64,000 nt of DNA from Zygnema cylindricum (taxonomy: Eukaryota; Streptophyta; Zygnematophyceae; Zygnematales; Zygnemataceae): contig JBBHKE010000370.1 of assembly GCA_037447655.1 (NCBI GenBank), positions 149,587 through 213,586 of the forward strand, written 5' to 3'. Of this stretch, positions 1 through 8,789 are shown one piece after another. The translations under genes and the position numbers were made by a program. The notes under the pieces are model-generated. The model saw nothing but the letters and a program-made list of their open reading frames with translations. It was not told where the DNA came from and searched no databases. Every line of letters begins with the position of its first letter. Position 1 is the first letter of the stretch.

Positions 1-751
1 TAGTAAAACAAGTAATAGAGGCCTATGTTTATAAAGGCGGTAACATGATAGAGTTTTGCAATGATATTGCTGCGTTATTTGTTGAGCTTGCTAGTGCAGG
101 ATATGTAGAATGTGAGGAGAGGAAGATTAATAAACTACTTATGAAACTCCCAGATGAGTACAAAAACATCATTTGTCGTATGGAGGCAATGGATGGCTCC
201 TCATGGACTTGGAGCTTTACCATGGGGATAATTCTTGTGAGGGAAAGCACTTTAAAGCTTCGTAGGGGAAGTGACAAGGTGAATGCATTTTCGGATAGTG
301 GTGATTGGCGAAATCGTGATGAGAGGAACGGTGGTGATTGGCGCAAGCGTGATGAGAGAACGGTGGTGACAAGTGGAAGCGTGATGAGAGAATCGGTGGT
401 GACGTGCGGAAAAAAGACAAAGGTAAATCTTATCGAAATTTTGGTGGAAAAAGTAGGAGAGGAAAAGAAAGGGGAGCTTTGAAAAAAGGGGTTTGCTTCT
501 TTTGTAGGGAACCGGGTCATTATATGGAGGAATGCCCTTGTTTGGAAAAACTTAGAAATTGGAATGTGGATGAGGAGGAAGAAGGGGAAGAGGAGAAAGA
601 GGATGAAGATATTTTAGAGCTTCTCCGGATTAGAAGTATGGGGAAGAGAGAAAAGCACACAAAAATTCCACGAAAGCAACAGTGTGCTTTTGGAGGTATA
701 AGGGAAGTAAAGAGAGAGGAGGTACTTGAGGATGTCGATGAGTGTAGAGTA
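1..751 (+). pseudogene. CopB gag fragment with zinc knuckle (non-autonomous copia), 5' part outside the window
   Basis: This is the gag-like gene of a copia-type element that enters from the left edge. It reads in frame from about 6 to 481 and continues, after a frame change near 400, through a CCHC zinc knuckle (C-x2-C-x4-H-x4-C, CFFC...GHYMEEC) at about 494-535. An acidic linker follows (EEEEGEEEKEDED). Gag would form the cytoplasmic particle and the knuckle would bind element RNA. The protein is close to the gag of TRGAG-2 at 31800-33622 and more distant from CopA, CopD and CopH gag. It is cut at 751 by the CopA insertion and resumes at 8162. The start codon lies outside the window. Identification as copia gag is firm; function is lost through a frameshift and the insertion. 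Confidence 0.8.
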
Positions 752-1774
752 TGTAGAAATTTATGGTCCATTTAAAGTATTTTATAGGTCTAAATAGAAA
801 TATAGAAAGAAGCCGAGGCAGTCTACCTCTAACTTCTCTCTCCAACTCTCAAATTTGTCGCAGTCACTAAGAAATTAGAGAGGGAGCTAGAGCCATGGCT
901 ACCTAGGCTATCTAGAGGTTTACGGGAAATATATATTAGTTAGGGGTTTATTTACTAAAAGGTATGTGTAGGCCACAGGATTTGATCATGGTACCTACCG
1001 GACATAAGACAGCCGGTAGCCTGTAGCCTTAGCCGTTAAGTCTTTAACTAGTGTTACGTACTATATGGTTTGATATTTAATTAAACATTATCAGGTAGGA
1101 TAATTCATTTAACTTTAACTGTTTACGGGATACATAGATCTAGTAATGTAAAAGTACGGATTACGGTATGGATAAGAAACCAATACCGCGCATTTATTTC
1201 TACGGCTACGATTAAATGTGAATTTAATCGGACGGCCGCAAGTAACGCCGAGATCGCGGAAGAGGATTTCGACGGTTTTTGGTCATCGCCAAATCGGATG
1301 ACACTTGGCGGAATGCCATTGGATCGCGGCACCTCCGAGGATTAAAGGAGCGAATCTGGTCATACCACGTGTCGACATTTAGGCCATGTCGTACAATGTC
1401 CGTACAGAAACTACATCGACAGCTGTACTTTTGTGTACGGAACTGTAATCTGATTGGCTTTGTACATCACTAGATAGAGTCTGTGAGAGAGACAAAACTT
1501 AGAAAAATTAGGAGATAGGACCCTCTCTCCCATAGAGCTTCTGTACAAAAGGTCAACTTTGACCCTCCATAACTTACTGCTCAGGGGAGCAAATTCAGAG
1601 ATTTTTGTTGCTATCCACTCAGGGGAGTCTTGCCTTTACAGGGGTGAAGTTGGTCAGAGTTTTTGTCTGCCACGGTGGCTGTTATTTTTGCTAAAACACA
1701 AAGGGGTCAGGGTTATCCTAGAGGCTTCTTGGAAGCTGTCCACTCTGAGGACTTATGGAGGTCTCAGAGTTTCA
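752..1774 (+). repeat. CopA 5' LTR
   Basis: A direct repeat of 7103-8161, starting TGTAGAAATTT and ending GTTTCA directly before the primer site. It carries the U3 tRNA-like block (about 970-1010), a GGTCAACTTTGACC dyad at the leader start (about 1551-1564) and the hairpin array described for the 3' LTR. The usual TATA motif of related LTRs reads GTACAAAA here. The target duplication GAGTA lies at 747-751. Confidence 0.92.
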
Positions 1775-1787
1775 AGTTATGGGCCCA
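1775..1787 (+). other. CopA primer binding site (initiator tRNA-Met anticodon arm)
   Basis: The sequence is AGTTATGGGCCCA, followed by CC. Other copies here have GGTTATGGGCCCACC. This is complementary to the anticodon arm of plant initiator tRNA-Met, not to its CCA end, as in Drosophila copia, which primes from a half-tRNA. The first G is changed to A in this copy. The ATG at 1779-1781 lies inside the site. Confidence 0.8.
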
Positions 1788-2720
1788 CCCTCTAGGGTAC
1801 CAATCTTTAATGGAACGGGCTTCATATACCGGGAAAGTATGATGATAGGAGCTCTATGCGAAAAAAGGTTTTGGGGGATAATGAGTGGACGGTTGGGGCG
1901 TCCATCAAGTCTTGGAATTCATCCAGGGTTAAGAGGAAGGAGATTCACCAGAAAAGAAGATCCACCTTCAACGGAGGAAACAAAAAAAGGAGAGGTGGTG
2001 GACAAAGGAAAGGAGAAGGAGGCCACCACACCAATAACAACTGGTTCGGCATTCATTTCACCTATTCCGAGGAACGAGGAGAATGATACTGAAACCTGGG
2101 ACTTCAACAATATGGCGGCAAAGCACTTCATCCTACGCCATCTCACTCAAGGACTTGCATGTCCACATTTGCAGGTAGAAAGGGCATCCGATCTTTGGAT
2201 AGCTCTTATAGAGATGTACCGAAAAGGTACGATTCAGCAACAATAGTTGGCTGATCAAAAAGTTAAGGAGTATCTATACAAAGGGGCGAAAATGTTGAAT
2301 TTTTGCAATGAGCTTGCTACACTCTTCATGGAGCTAGAGAGTGCGGGAAAAGTTTTTAGTGAAAAAAAAAGGTTAACTGTTTACTGATGAAGTTACCCGA
2401 TGAGTTCGAGAACATAGTCAACCGTGTGCAGGACTTGCCGGACTCAGGGTGGATATGGAACTCAGTGGTAGGGATGATTCTCGTTCGGGAGAATACGATT
2501 GAAATTCAAAGGGGAGGAAAGAGTGGCCAAGCCTTGGCAACTACGACCGATTAGAGGAACAAGGATTCGCGGAAACCGGTTGGAAACAATGGGGGGAGGG
2601 AGCAAAAAAATCAGACCGACGAGGTTGGACCAAAGGCTCCCAAAAGTTTATGTCATTTTTGTAAGAAACCTGGGCACAATATGGCAGAGTGCACTAAGCT
2701 AACCGAGCTTTGGTAAAAGG
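1779..2720 (+). pseudogene. CopA gag pseudogene
   Basis: Copia gag, which would assemble the virus-like particle in the cytoplasm. It begins MGPPSRVP, with its ATG inside the primer site. An in-frame ATG also lies 24 bases upstream, inside the LTR (ORF from 1755). The matrix/capsid-like part runs to 2244 and is ended by TAG at 2244-2246, where CAG is expected (QQQ-L). It then continues with a frameshift in an A-run near 2370 and another TAG at 2552-2554. The zinc knuckle C-x2-C-x4-H-x4-C (CHFC...GHNMAEC) is at about 2650-2692. A further stop follows at about 2713. The same TAG after QQQ occurs in CopF. Not functional. Confidence 0.85.
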
Positions 2721-2827
2721 AGGGGCAGACTGGTTGTACCCTGAGAGGAAAGAAAAAGGCCCTCGGGACACAGGTATATGAGGCGGAATCCGAGGACGAG
2801 GAAGATGAGCTCTTTTTAGATGAGGAG

Positions 2828-3081
2828 TTGGAGGTGAAAAATGAGGTTGAAATTCCACGAAGGCAGAGATGTGCTTACGATGGATTGAAGGGTGAAGAAG
2901 GCTGTATTGTAGATTCAAGTGCCTCCATGCACATGTGTAAGGATAGGCACCTGTTCAGTAAGATAAGAAAGATTCCCACCGTAGAGATAGAGTACGGGGA
3001 TCGGAGGATAGTCACCACTACTCTTGTAGGATCGGTAGATTTGAAAGTGTTAGTAGAAGGAAAGACATCCATTGTAACATT
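2828..3081 (+). pseudogene. CopA protease region (first half), motif DSSAS
   Basis: This encodes the retropepsin-type aspartic protease that would mature the Gag-Pol polyprotein. The catalytic motif reads DSSAS (about 2911-2925) in the context CIVDSSASMHMCKD, where CopH has WILDSGASMHMCKD. The catalytic Asp remains but the Gly of D-S-G is Ser. CopD has the identical variant. The reading frame is cut at TVTF by the solo LTR at 3082 and resumes at 4138 with the matching duplicated bases. It probably had little or no protease activity; that is inference from the motif. Confidence 0.82.
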
Positions 3082-4137
3082 TGTTGAAATTGTTGAAATT
3101 TATAGATTTCTAGAGTATTTTCTAGGTTTAAATATGTTTTTATAAAAGGAAAAAGAAAAGGACGGACAGCCTGCCTCCACCTCCGCTCTCTAGCCCCCAT
3201 ACTTGCTGTAGTCACTGAAGGAAAGAGAGAGAGGTTGATCCATGGCTGCCTTAGTTCAACAGACAGCTATTTTTAGTAGGTTACTAAAAATATACTTGAC
3301 GGACCAGAGATTTGATCCCGGTACCTGCGGTTCGTCAAATCGACCAGTAGCGGTCAGCTTTATCCTAATATACTAGGACCAATGCTAAGTGCTATGGTAT
3401 GTGATAGATATATATTTAGTTCGAAAGGATAAAGTTCATTTAACTAAAACTGTTTACGGCGTACATATATACAGTTTTATAAAGTACGTCGTACGACGCT
3501 AATTCAAAACGGATACCACGCATTTTATTTCTACATCGGAACAAATATCGCGCAAGTATTTATTCCGGCCAAGATTACGTTTCGCATATAATCCAACGGC
3601 GCACATCATCGCCGAAATCCCGGAGTGGTCACTTTGGCATTTAGTGACGTGGCATCACCTGGCGCCACGTGGGGAGACATCATTCGGTCGCGGGAATTCC
3701 GAGGAACGTACGGATGAGTGGAAAGTATACACGCGTCCACTTATGCCCTTGTCGTACAGAGGCCGTACAGAAAGTACATCGGCAGTAGTACTTTCTAGTA
3801 CTATACAGTTTTGTGATTGGTTCGTACAGGCAGTAGATAGGAGCTGTGAGAGGGAATTAGGAAAAACTAGGACTTAGGAAAATTTAGGTAGATAGTCCTC
3901 TCTCTCAGAGAGTTTGTATAAATTGGCATCTTTGCCACACTATAACTTATCGCCTGGTTGGCCGTTTTCAGTGATTCTTTTTTCTACGGACTCAAGGGAG
4001 TCCAGGCTACACAGGGGTGCAGTCAAATTGTCAGTTTGCCTTCTTGGGCAGCAGTGGTTGTGGCTTAAAGTGGGTTAGTTAAATACTATCTAGAGGCTTC
4101 CTGTATTTTGTGGTCCAATGGAGGACACAGAATTGCA
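3082..4137 (+). repeat. Solo LTR of a related copia family, inserted in the CopA protease region
   Basis: A single LTR of 1056 bp, starting TGTTGAAAT and ending TTGCA, flanked by a perfect 5-bp duplication ACATT (3077-3081 and 4138-4142). Removing it restores the CopA reading frame across TF-SGVLFIP. It has a TATA box (TATAAATT, 3917-3924), a TGGCATCTTTGCCA dyad (3924-3937) and leader hairpins at 3988-4003 and 4007-4022. It is of the same type as the LTRs at 12128 and 44868. A solo LTR normally arises by recombination between the two LTRs of one insertion. Confidence 0.93.
3917..3924 (+). promoter_or_regulatory. TATA box of solo LTR
   Basis: TATAAATT lies 220 bases before the LTR end, a normal position for a copia promoter. 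The dyad TGGCATCTTTGCCA overlaps its last base. A transcript starting here would read out into CopA integrase sequence in sense. Confidence 0.6.
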
Positions 4138-5434
4138 ACATTCTCCGGTGTATTGTTTATTCCGAAGGTGAACAAAAACCTCATCTATACAACTGTATTA
4201 GATGATAAGGGTGTTTTTACTAGCACTAGGGAAGGAGTCTTTACTGCTAGTTTTGAGGAGGATGTCTATTTCATTGCTGATAAAGGTAGCCATGGAATGT
4301 TTAGGTTGGTTTTAAGTAATGAAACAAAGAAACTTTATTATGCTGGTGTTCATGATATTATAATGTGGCATAAGAGGCTAGGGCATGTAAATCTAGACAA
4401 GTAAAGAGAGATGAAAAGGATGGGAGTGGTGGAAGGGATTCAGTTCAGTGAGAGTGCTAATGTAAGTGATTGTAGTGGATGTGCTGAAGGTAAAACACAC
4501 AGGTTACCCTTTCCTAAATCAACCACCTATAAGGGAGAAAAAATTCTAGATCTAGTACACATAGATATTTGGGGACCGGCTAGAGTGCCCTCACCGGGGG
4601 GGAAGAGATTTATGATGACTATCACTGATGATTGGTCTCGGTATTCGCGAGTGTATTTTTTGAAAAACAAGTCAAAGGCTTAGGAGTGTTTTAGACAATA
4701 TAAAGCATGGAGTGAAAAACTCCATGAAACTCCGATCAAGAGAGTAAGGAGTGACAATGGTGGGGAGTATACCTCTAACTAGTTTGAAGAATTTTTGAGG
4801 GAAGATGGAGTCCATCACCAAAAATAGTTACAGAAAACCCGGAACAGAATGGGGAAGCTGAAAGGTTAAATAGAACACTAAGTGATAGTGCTAGAAGTAT
4901 GTTGTCAGATAAAAAGATAGGAAAAAGGTTTTGGGTAGAAAGAATGAACTATGCTAATTACCTCAAAAATAGAGTTCTTACTTCAGCTATAAAAGATCAA
5001 ATACCTTATGTGAGATGGACAGGCCGGAAACCAGACATATCTCACTTCTAGGTTTTCGGCAGTCAAGTATTCAGCCTAGATACAGATCGGTCCAATTCGA
5101 CGCTAGATCCTAAAGAAAAACTGGTATATTATCAGGATATAATGAGGATGTTAAAGGATATAAAGTTTATGATCTAAAAAGGGAAGATATAATCTTAGTA
5201 AAGCATCTAGTAGTTATGGATGAAGGAAAGTCTGTGGATCCCTTCAAGTATACAAAGTCAGTAAAAATCAGATTTGAGTCAAAAAAATTTGATGACTTTG
5301 AGCTTCTTAACTATCTAGGTTTTGGAGAAAATGACATTCTTACAGGTAGAAATCAGACCGAAAAGGACTCGGTTGTGGAAAATCCAGTGACAACTCTATC
5401 CGAAGCGGAAGACGTGGTGGAAATTGATTCGTAA
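4138..5434 (+). pseudogene. CopA protease end, GAG-pre-integrase and integrase pseudogene
   Basis: Integrase would insert the cDNA into chromosomal DNA. 4138-4330 ends the protease region (SGVLFIP...LDDKG). The zinc-binding pre-integrase part follows at about 4364-4490 (HKRLGHVN...CSGC). The first catalytic Asp is in DLVHIDIWGP (about 4550-4580). A second region with RSDNGGEYT is near 4745-4775. The third acidic residue should follow in NPEQNG; here that part is out of frame. Stops occur at 4402-4404 and 4681-4683, with further frame changes to 5215. 5216-5434 is the integrase C-terminal/linker region (MDEGKSVDPFKY). Not functional. Confidence 0.85.
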
Positions 5435-5608
5435 TCAAAGGATAGGGGAGAAGCCGAGATTGTTGGAAAGAATCCACGAGAATTATCTATTTCGGCATCA
5501 TATTTTGAGAGGGGAAGAAGAAGTAGCAAAATACTGCAAGAAAAACAGGTTAATAACAAGGTAACTAAACTATCTCATCTAGATCAACCTGAAACCTATG
5601 GAGAGGCG

Positions 5609-6328
5609 ATGACTTGTCCAGAAAGAAACCGGTGGAAGACAGCCATCAATGAGGAGATGGCCTCAATTATGGCAGCCGATACTTCGGAGCTGGTGGATTG
5701 TCCACCTAACCAAAAACCAATCGGTTGTAAGTGGGTTTTCAAATTAAAACTGAACCCAGATAACACAATCGAGCGCTACAAGGCCCGATTAATGGCAAAG
5801 GGATTTACACAAAATGAGGGAATTGACTACGAGGAAACCTTTCCCACGGTGGTAAGATTTCCCTCCGTCTGCATACTTCTCAGCTTGGCAGCAGCCGAAC
5901 ACATGGAAGTGCACCAGATGGACATCAAGACAGCCTTTTTGCATGGAGAATTGGTTGAGGAGATCTTCATGCAACAACCTGAAGGTTTTGTGGAGGAAGG
6001 AGAGGAGAGTAAGGTATGCCGGCTGATTAAATCTCTTTATGGTTTGAAACAGGCGCCTCGACAATGGAATAAGAAGCTTGATGAGTTTCTTACCGGTCTA
6101 GGATATATCCGGATCAGCTCAGATCACTCAATCTATGTTTTCGAAGATGAGGAAGGTTTTATATTTATTGCAATTTATGTTGATGATTTGCTTGTTTTAA
6201 GTAAATCAATGGAAAAAATTAATAAACTGAAAACTGATCTTAAAGGGAGATTTGAAATGAAGGATATGGGGGAAGCAAAATATATTTTGGGAATTCGAGT
6301 AGAGAGAGACCAAAAAAATAAATTATAA
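5609..6328 (+). pseudogene. CopA reverse transcriptase domain
   Basis: An open frame of 239 codons covering nearly the whole copia RT domain (RVT_2 type). It starts at WKTAINEEMASIM and includes the WVFKLKLN and YKARL.AKGF motifs, QMDIKTAFLHGEL (first catalytic Asp), LYGLKQAPRQW, and the catalytic YVDD at 6176-6187. The YILGI motif follows near 6285-6299. Compared with CopH it has TSE for TWE and RLMAKG for RLVAKG, both shared with CopD. The frame breaks at 6326-6328 after a base change in an A-run. The domain looks intact by motif, but no full Pol can be made. Confidence 0.9.
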
Positions 6329-6330
6329 GA

Positions 6331-7089
6331 TTGACTCAAAAGAAAGCAATAGGGAACATGCTTGAAAAATTTCAAATGGATAAAGCTAATAGTTGTACAA
6401 CTCCAATGGAGTTGAAGAAGGGAAATGAGGGGAGTGAGGAAGAAGGAGTCATAGTCTTAGACGAGGAATTATCTCCTGAAGAACAGAAGTTCATGCAGAC
6501 TATTTCTTACAAGCAAGTAGTGGGAAGTCTAATCTATTTTATGAATTCTACCCGGCCGGATTTAGCTTCAGCTGTAGGAGTGCTGAGTAGAAGTCTAAAT
6601 GCTCCCACTAAGAAAGATTGGGAGGTAACCTTAGGGAGTCCTTAGATATTTGATAGGAATTAGGGATCTATGGTTACATTTGTATTATATGTGGGTGATG
6701 GGGCTTGCTGTTGGAGTAGCAAACATAGAAAAGTTATTGCTCAGTCCACCATGGAGGCTGAGTATATGGCCTCTTGCTCCGCTGTAAAAGAATTGATGTG
6801 GGTTAAGTCTTTGCAAGGTGAGCTTGGTCACCTTAAGAATGGTGTGCAGATTTTTTTTTGTGATAATCAGGCAGCTATCGCTATTTCTGCCAATCCTAAA
6901 CATCATTTTAAAGCTAAACACATGGACATCAGACTCAGCTTTGTTAGAGAGAAAGTAGAAAACAAAGTAATTGGTTTAGAGTATCGACTAGATAGTGAGA
7001 TGGTAGCAGATATGATGACCAAACCAGTGCCTTCCCCTAAGCTAATTTTCTGCAGGGAGAAGTGTGGTATGAAATTAAAGATTGACTAG
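6331..7089 (+). pseudogene. CopA RT end and RNase H pseudogene
   Basis: RNase H would remove the RNA strand during cDNA synthesis. 6331-6645 carries the RT C-terminal connection (LEKFQMDKANSCTTPMELK, VVGSLIYFM, RPDLASAVG). About 100 bp that CopH has between KRV..Y and SGYVLYVGDG are deleted or scrambled at 6630-6690. This removes the first catalytic Asp region (SDASY). 6670-7089 restarts at VLYVGDGACCW and includes STMEAEYMA, FCDNQAAI and KHMDIR, ending ADMMTKPVPS. Not functional. Confidence 0.87.
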
Positions 7090-7102
7090 AAAATAAGAGG
7101 AG
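7090..7102 (+). other. CopA polypurine tract
   Basis: AAAATAAGAGGAG directly precedes the 3' LTR. It is one base different from the AAAATAAGGGGAG of CopB, CopC, TRGAG-2 and CopH. It would prime plus-strand DNA synthesis. Confidence 0.85.
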
Positions 7103-7687
7103 TGTAGAAATTAATGGTCCATTTAAAGTATTTTCTAAGTCTAAATAGAAATATATAGAAAGAAGCGAAGGCAGTCTACCTCTAACTTCTCTCTCCAACT
7201 CTCAAACTTGTCGCAGTCACTGAGAAATTCGAAAGGGAGCAACTGCCATGACTACCTAGGCTATCTAGTGGTTTACGAGAAATATATATTAGTTAGGGGT
7301 TTATTTACTTAAAGGTAATGTGCCGGCCACAGGATTTGATCCTGGTACCTAACGGACAGCAGACAGCCGGTAGACCGTAGCCTTAGCCGTTAAGTCTTTA
7401 ACTAGTGTTACGTACAATATGGTTTGAAATTAAATTAAACATTAACAGGTAGGATAATTCATTTAACTGTAACTGTTTACGAGATACATAGATCCAGTAA
7501 TATAAAAGTACGGATTATGGTACGGATAAGAAACCAATATCGCGCATTTATTTCTTTAAATGAAACGAATACCGCGCATGTATTTATTACGGCTACGATT
7601 AAATGTGAATTTAATCGGACGGCTGGAATTAACGCACAGATCGAGGAAGAGGATTTCGGAGGTTTTTGGTCATAGCCACATCAGATG

Positions 7688-7760
7688 ACACGTGGCCGAA
7701 TTACATTGGATCGCGGCATCTGCGAGGATTAAGAGAGCGAATCCGGACATACCACGTGTC
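7688..7760 (+). promoter_or_regulatory. Paired G-box-like sites in LTR U3
   Basis: ACACGTGGC (7688-7696) and ACCACGTGTC (7751-7760) both contain the ACGTG core bound by plant bZIP and bHLH factors. The two-site arrangement is seen, with changes, in the other A-type LTRs, for example near 21330 and 21400, 41101 and 58920. Use as promoter elements is inference. Confidence 0.4.
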
Positions 7761-7937
7761 GACATTTAGGCCTTGTCGTACAGTGTCCGTACAAAAAGTA
7801 CATCGACAGCTGTACTTTTGTGTACGGAACTATAATCTGATTGGCTCGGTACATCAGAAGATAGAGTCTCTGAGAGAGATAGGAATTAGAAAAATTAGGA
7901 GATAGGACCCTCTCTCCCATAGAGCATTTGTACAAAA

Positions 7938-8068
7938 GGTCAACTTTGACCCTCCATAACTTACTGCTCAGGGGAGCAAATTCAGAGATTCTTTTTGCTA
8001 TCGACTCAGAGGAGTCTTGCCTTTACAAGGGTGAAGGTGGTCAGAGTTATTTTCTGCCAGGGTGGCAG
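7938..8068 (+). other. Leader dyad and four-hairpin array in the CopA LTR
   Basis: Five inverted repeats occur in 131 bases. GGTCAACTTTGACC is at 7938-7951. GCTC-AGGG-GAGC is at 7966-7977. GACTC-AGAG-GAGTC is at 8003-8016. CCTTTAC-AAGG-GTGAAGG is at 8020-8037. CTGCC-AGGG-TGGCAG is at 8054-8068. The loops are mostly AGGG or AAGG. Other LTR families here keep the stems with paired base changes. The region lies in or just before R/U5, so it would form the 5' leader of the genomic RNA. Confidence 0.65.
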
Positions 8069-8161
8069 TTGTTTTAGCTAAAACACAAAGGGGTCAGGGT
8101 TATCCTAGACGCTTTTTGGAAGCTGTCCACTCTGAGGACTTATGGATGTCTCATAGTTTCA

Positions 8162-8776
8162 GAGTGTATGACTTAGAAATGAGAAAGTCAAATCTAGGAT
8201 CCATAAGTGAAAATGGGAAAGATAAAATTATTGAGGATAATTTTAGATAATAGGGAAACAGAAAACTGGTCGGAAAGGGAGACTTCAACGGATTCCGAGG
8301 AAAGGGGAGAAGTGAAAGTCGAAGAGGTTTTAAAGGATGGGGGAGAAGAGGAATATTTAATGAAAGGTTTTGGGGAGGAGAAATACTTATTCGGAATAAA
8401 TTTAGAAAGAGAGAGTGGAAAGAAATCCATTGGAGAGAGTGAGAAAAATTCAATTTTTGCGGGTAATGGGTTTGACATCGCTAAAAGGAGTGATGGTATT
8501 TATGAAGGTGTGCCTGTAAAAGGGTTAGCACCAGGGTGTATGTTGCAGATTGGAGATGGGGCTGGCTGTTTGGATTGCAAGAGGGAAATCGAGTTGTGTG
8601 TGGATGAAAAAGTGATGAGGTGGATAAAATCTATGCTCGGGGTTATGAAAATTGGGATGCTTAATAAAAATTGTGATCAGCAAGATGAAATGTTTATTTC
8701 AGCTCAACTAATGGACCTTTTAAAATGTGAGGGTATTGTCATAAAGGTTTATGAAAGGAAAAGGAAAATATACTAG
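8162..8776 (+). pseudogene. CopB distal part: gag-fused remnants of RT and RNase H
   Basis: CopB sequence resumes after CopA; the duplicated bases are 8162-8166. The reading frames run through LEMRKSNLGSISEN..., an acidic stretch, GFGEEKYLFGINLERES and PGCMLQIGDGAGC...MRWIKSMLG, ending at TAG 8774-8776. GEEKYLFGI aligns by eye with RT GEAKYILGI. IGDGAG...RWIKSMLG aligns with RNase H VGDGAC...MWVKSLLG. Protease, integrase and most of RT are absent. TRGAG-2 has the same fusion. This copy has an early frame change near 8250. Confidence 0.78.
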
Positions 8777-8789
8777 AAAATAAGGGGAG
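8777..8789 (+). other. CopB polypurine tract
   Basis: AAAATAAGGGGAG lies between the stop codon and the 3' LTR, identical to the tract of the autonomous family. Confidence 0.85.

Larger units (their letters stand above)
752..8161 (+). mobile_element. CopA: Ty1/copia LTR retrotransposon, defective, inserted in CopB
   Basis: The boundaries are two LTRs that start TGTAGAAAT and end GTTTCA. The flanks are GAGTA (747-751) and GAGTG (8162-8166), a 5-bp target duplication with one change. The two flanks join into continuous CopB sequence, as comparison with TRGAG-2 shows. Order inside: primer site, gag, protease, integrase, reverse transcriptase, RNase H, polypurine tract, which is the copia order. 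The protease/integrase junction is itself split by a solo LTR (3082-4137). Many stops and frameshifts make it non-functional. The 5' and 3' LTRs differ by many substitutions and by one indel of about 30 bp, so it is not a recent insertion. Confidence 0.93.
7103..8161 (+). repeat. CopA 3' LTR
   Basis: 1059 bp, TGTAGAAAT to GTTTCA. U3 has an antisense tRNA-like T-arm at 7330-7345, two ACGTG cores (7688-7696 and 7751-7760) and a GTAC-rich dyad near 7794-7818. The leader holds a dyad (7938-7951) and four small hairpins (7966-8068). Target duplication GAGTG at 8162-8166. Confidence 0.92.

Noticed and set aside
5609-6328. Functional gene call for the 239-codon RT frame of CopA
   Set aside because: It is one domain of a polyprotein broken on both sides by stops and frameshifts; there is no independent start or promoter.
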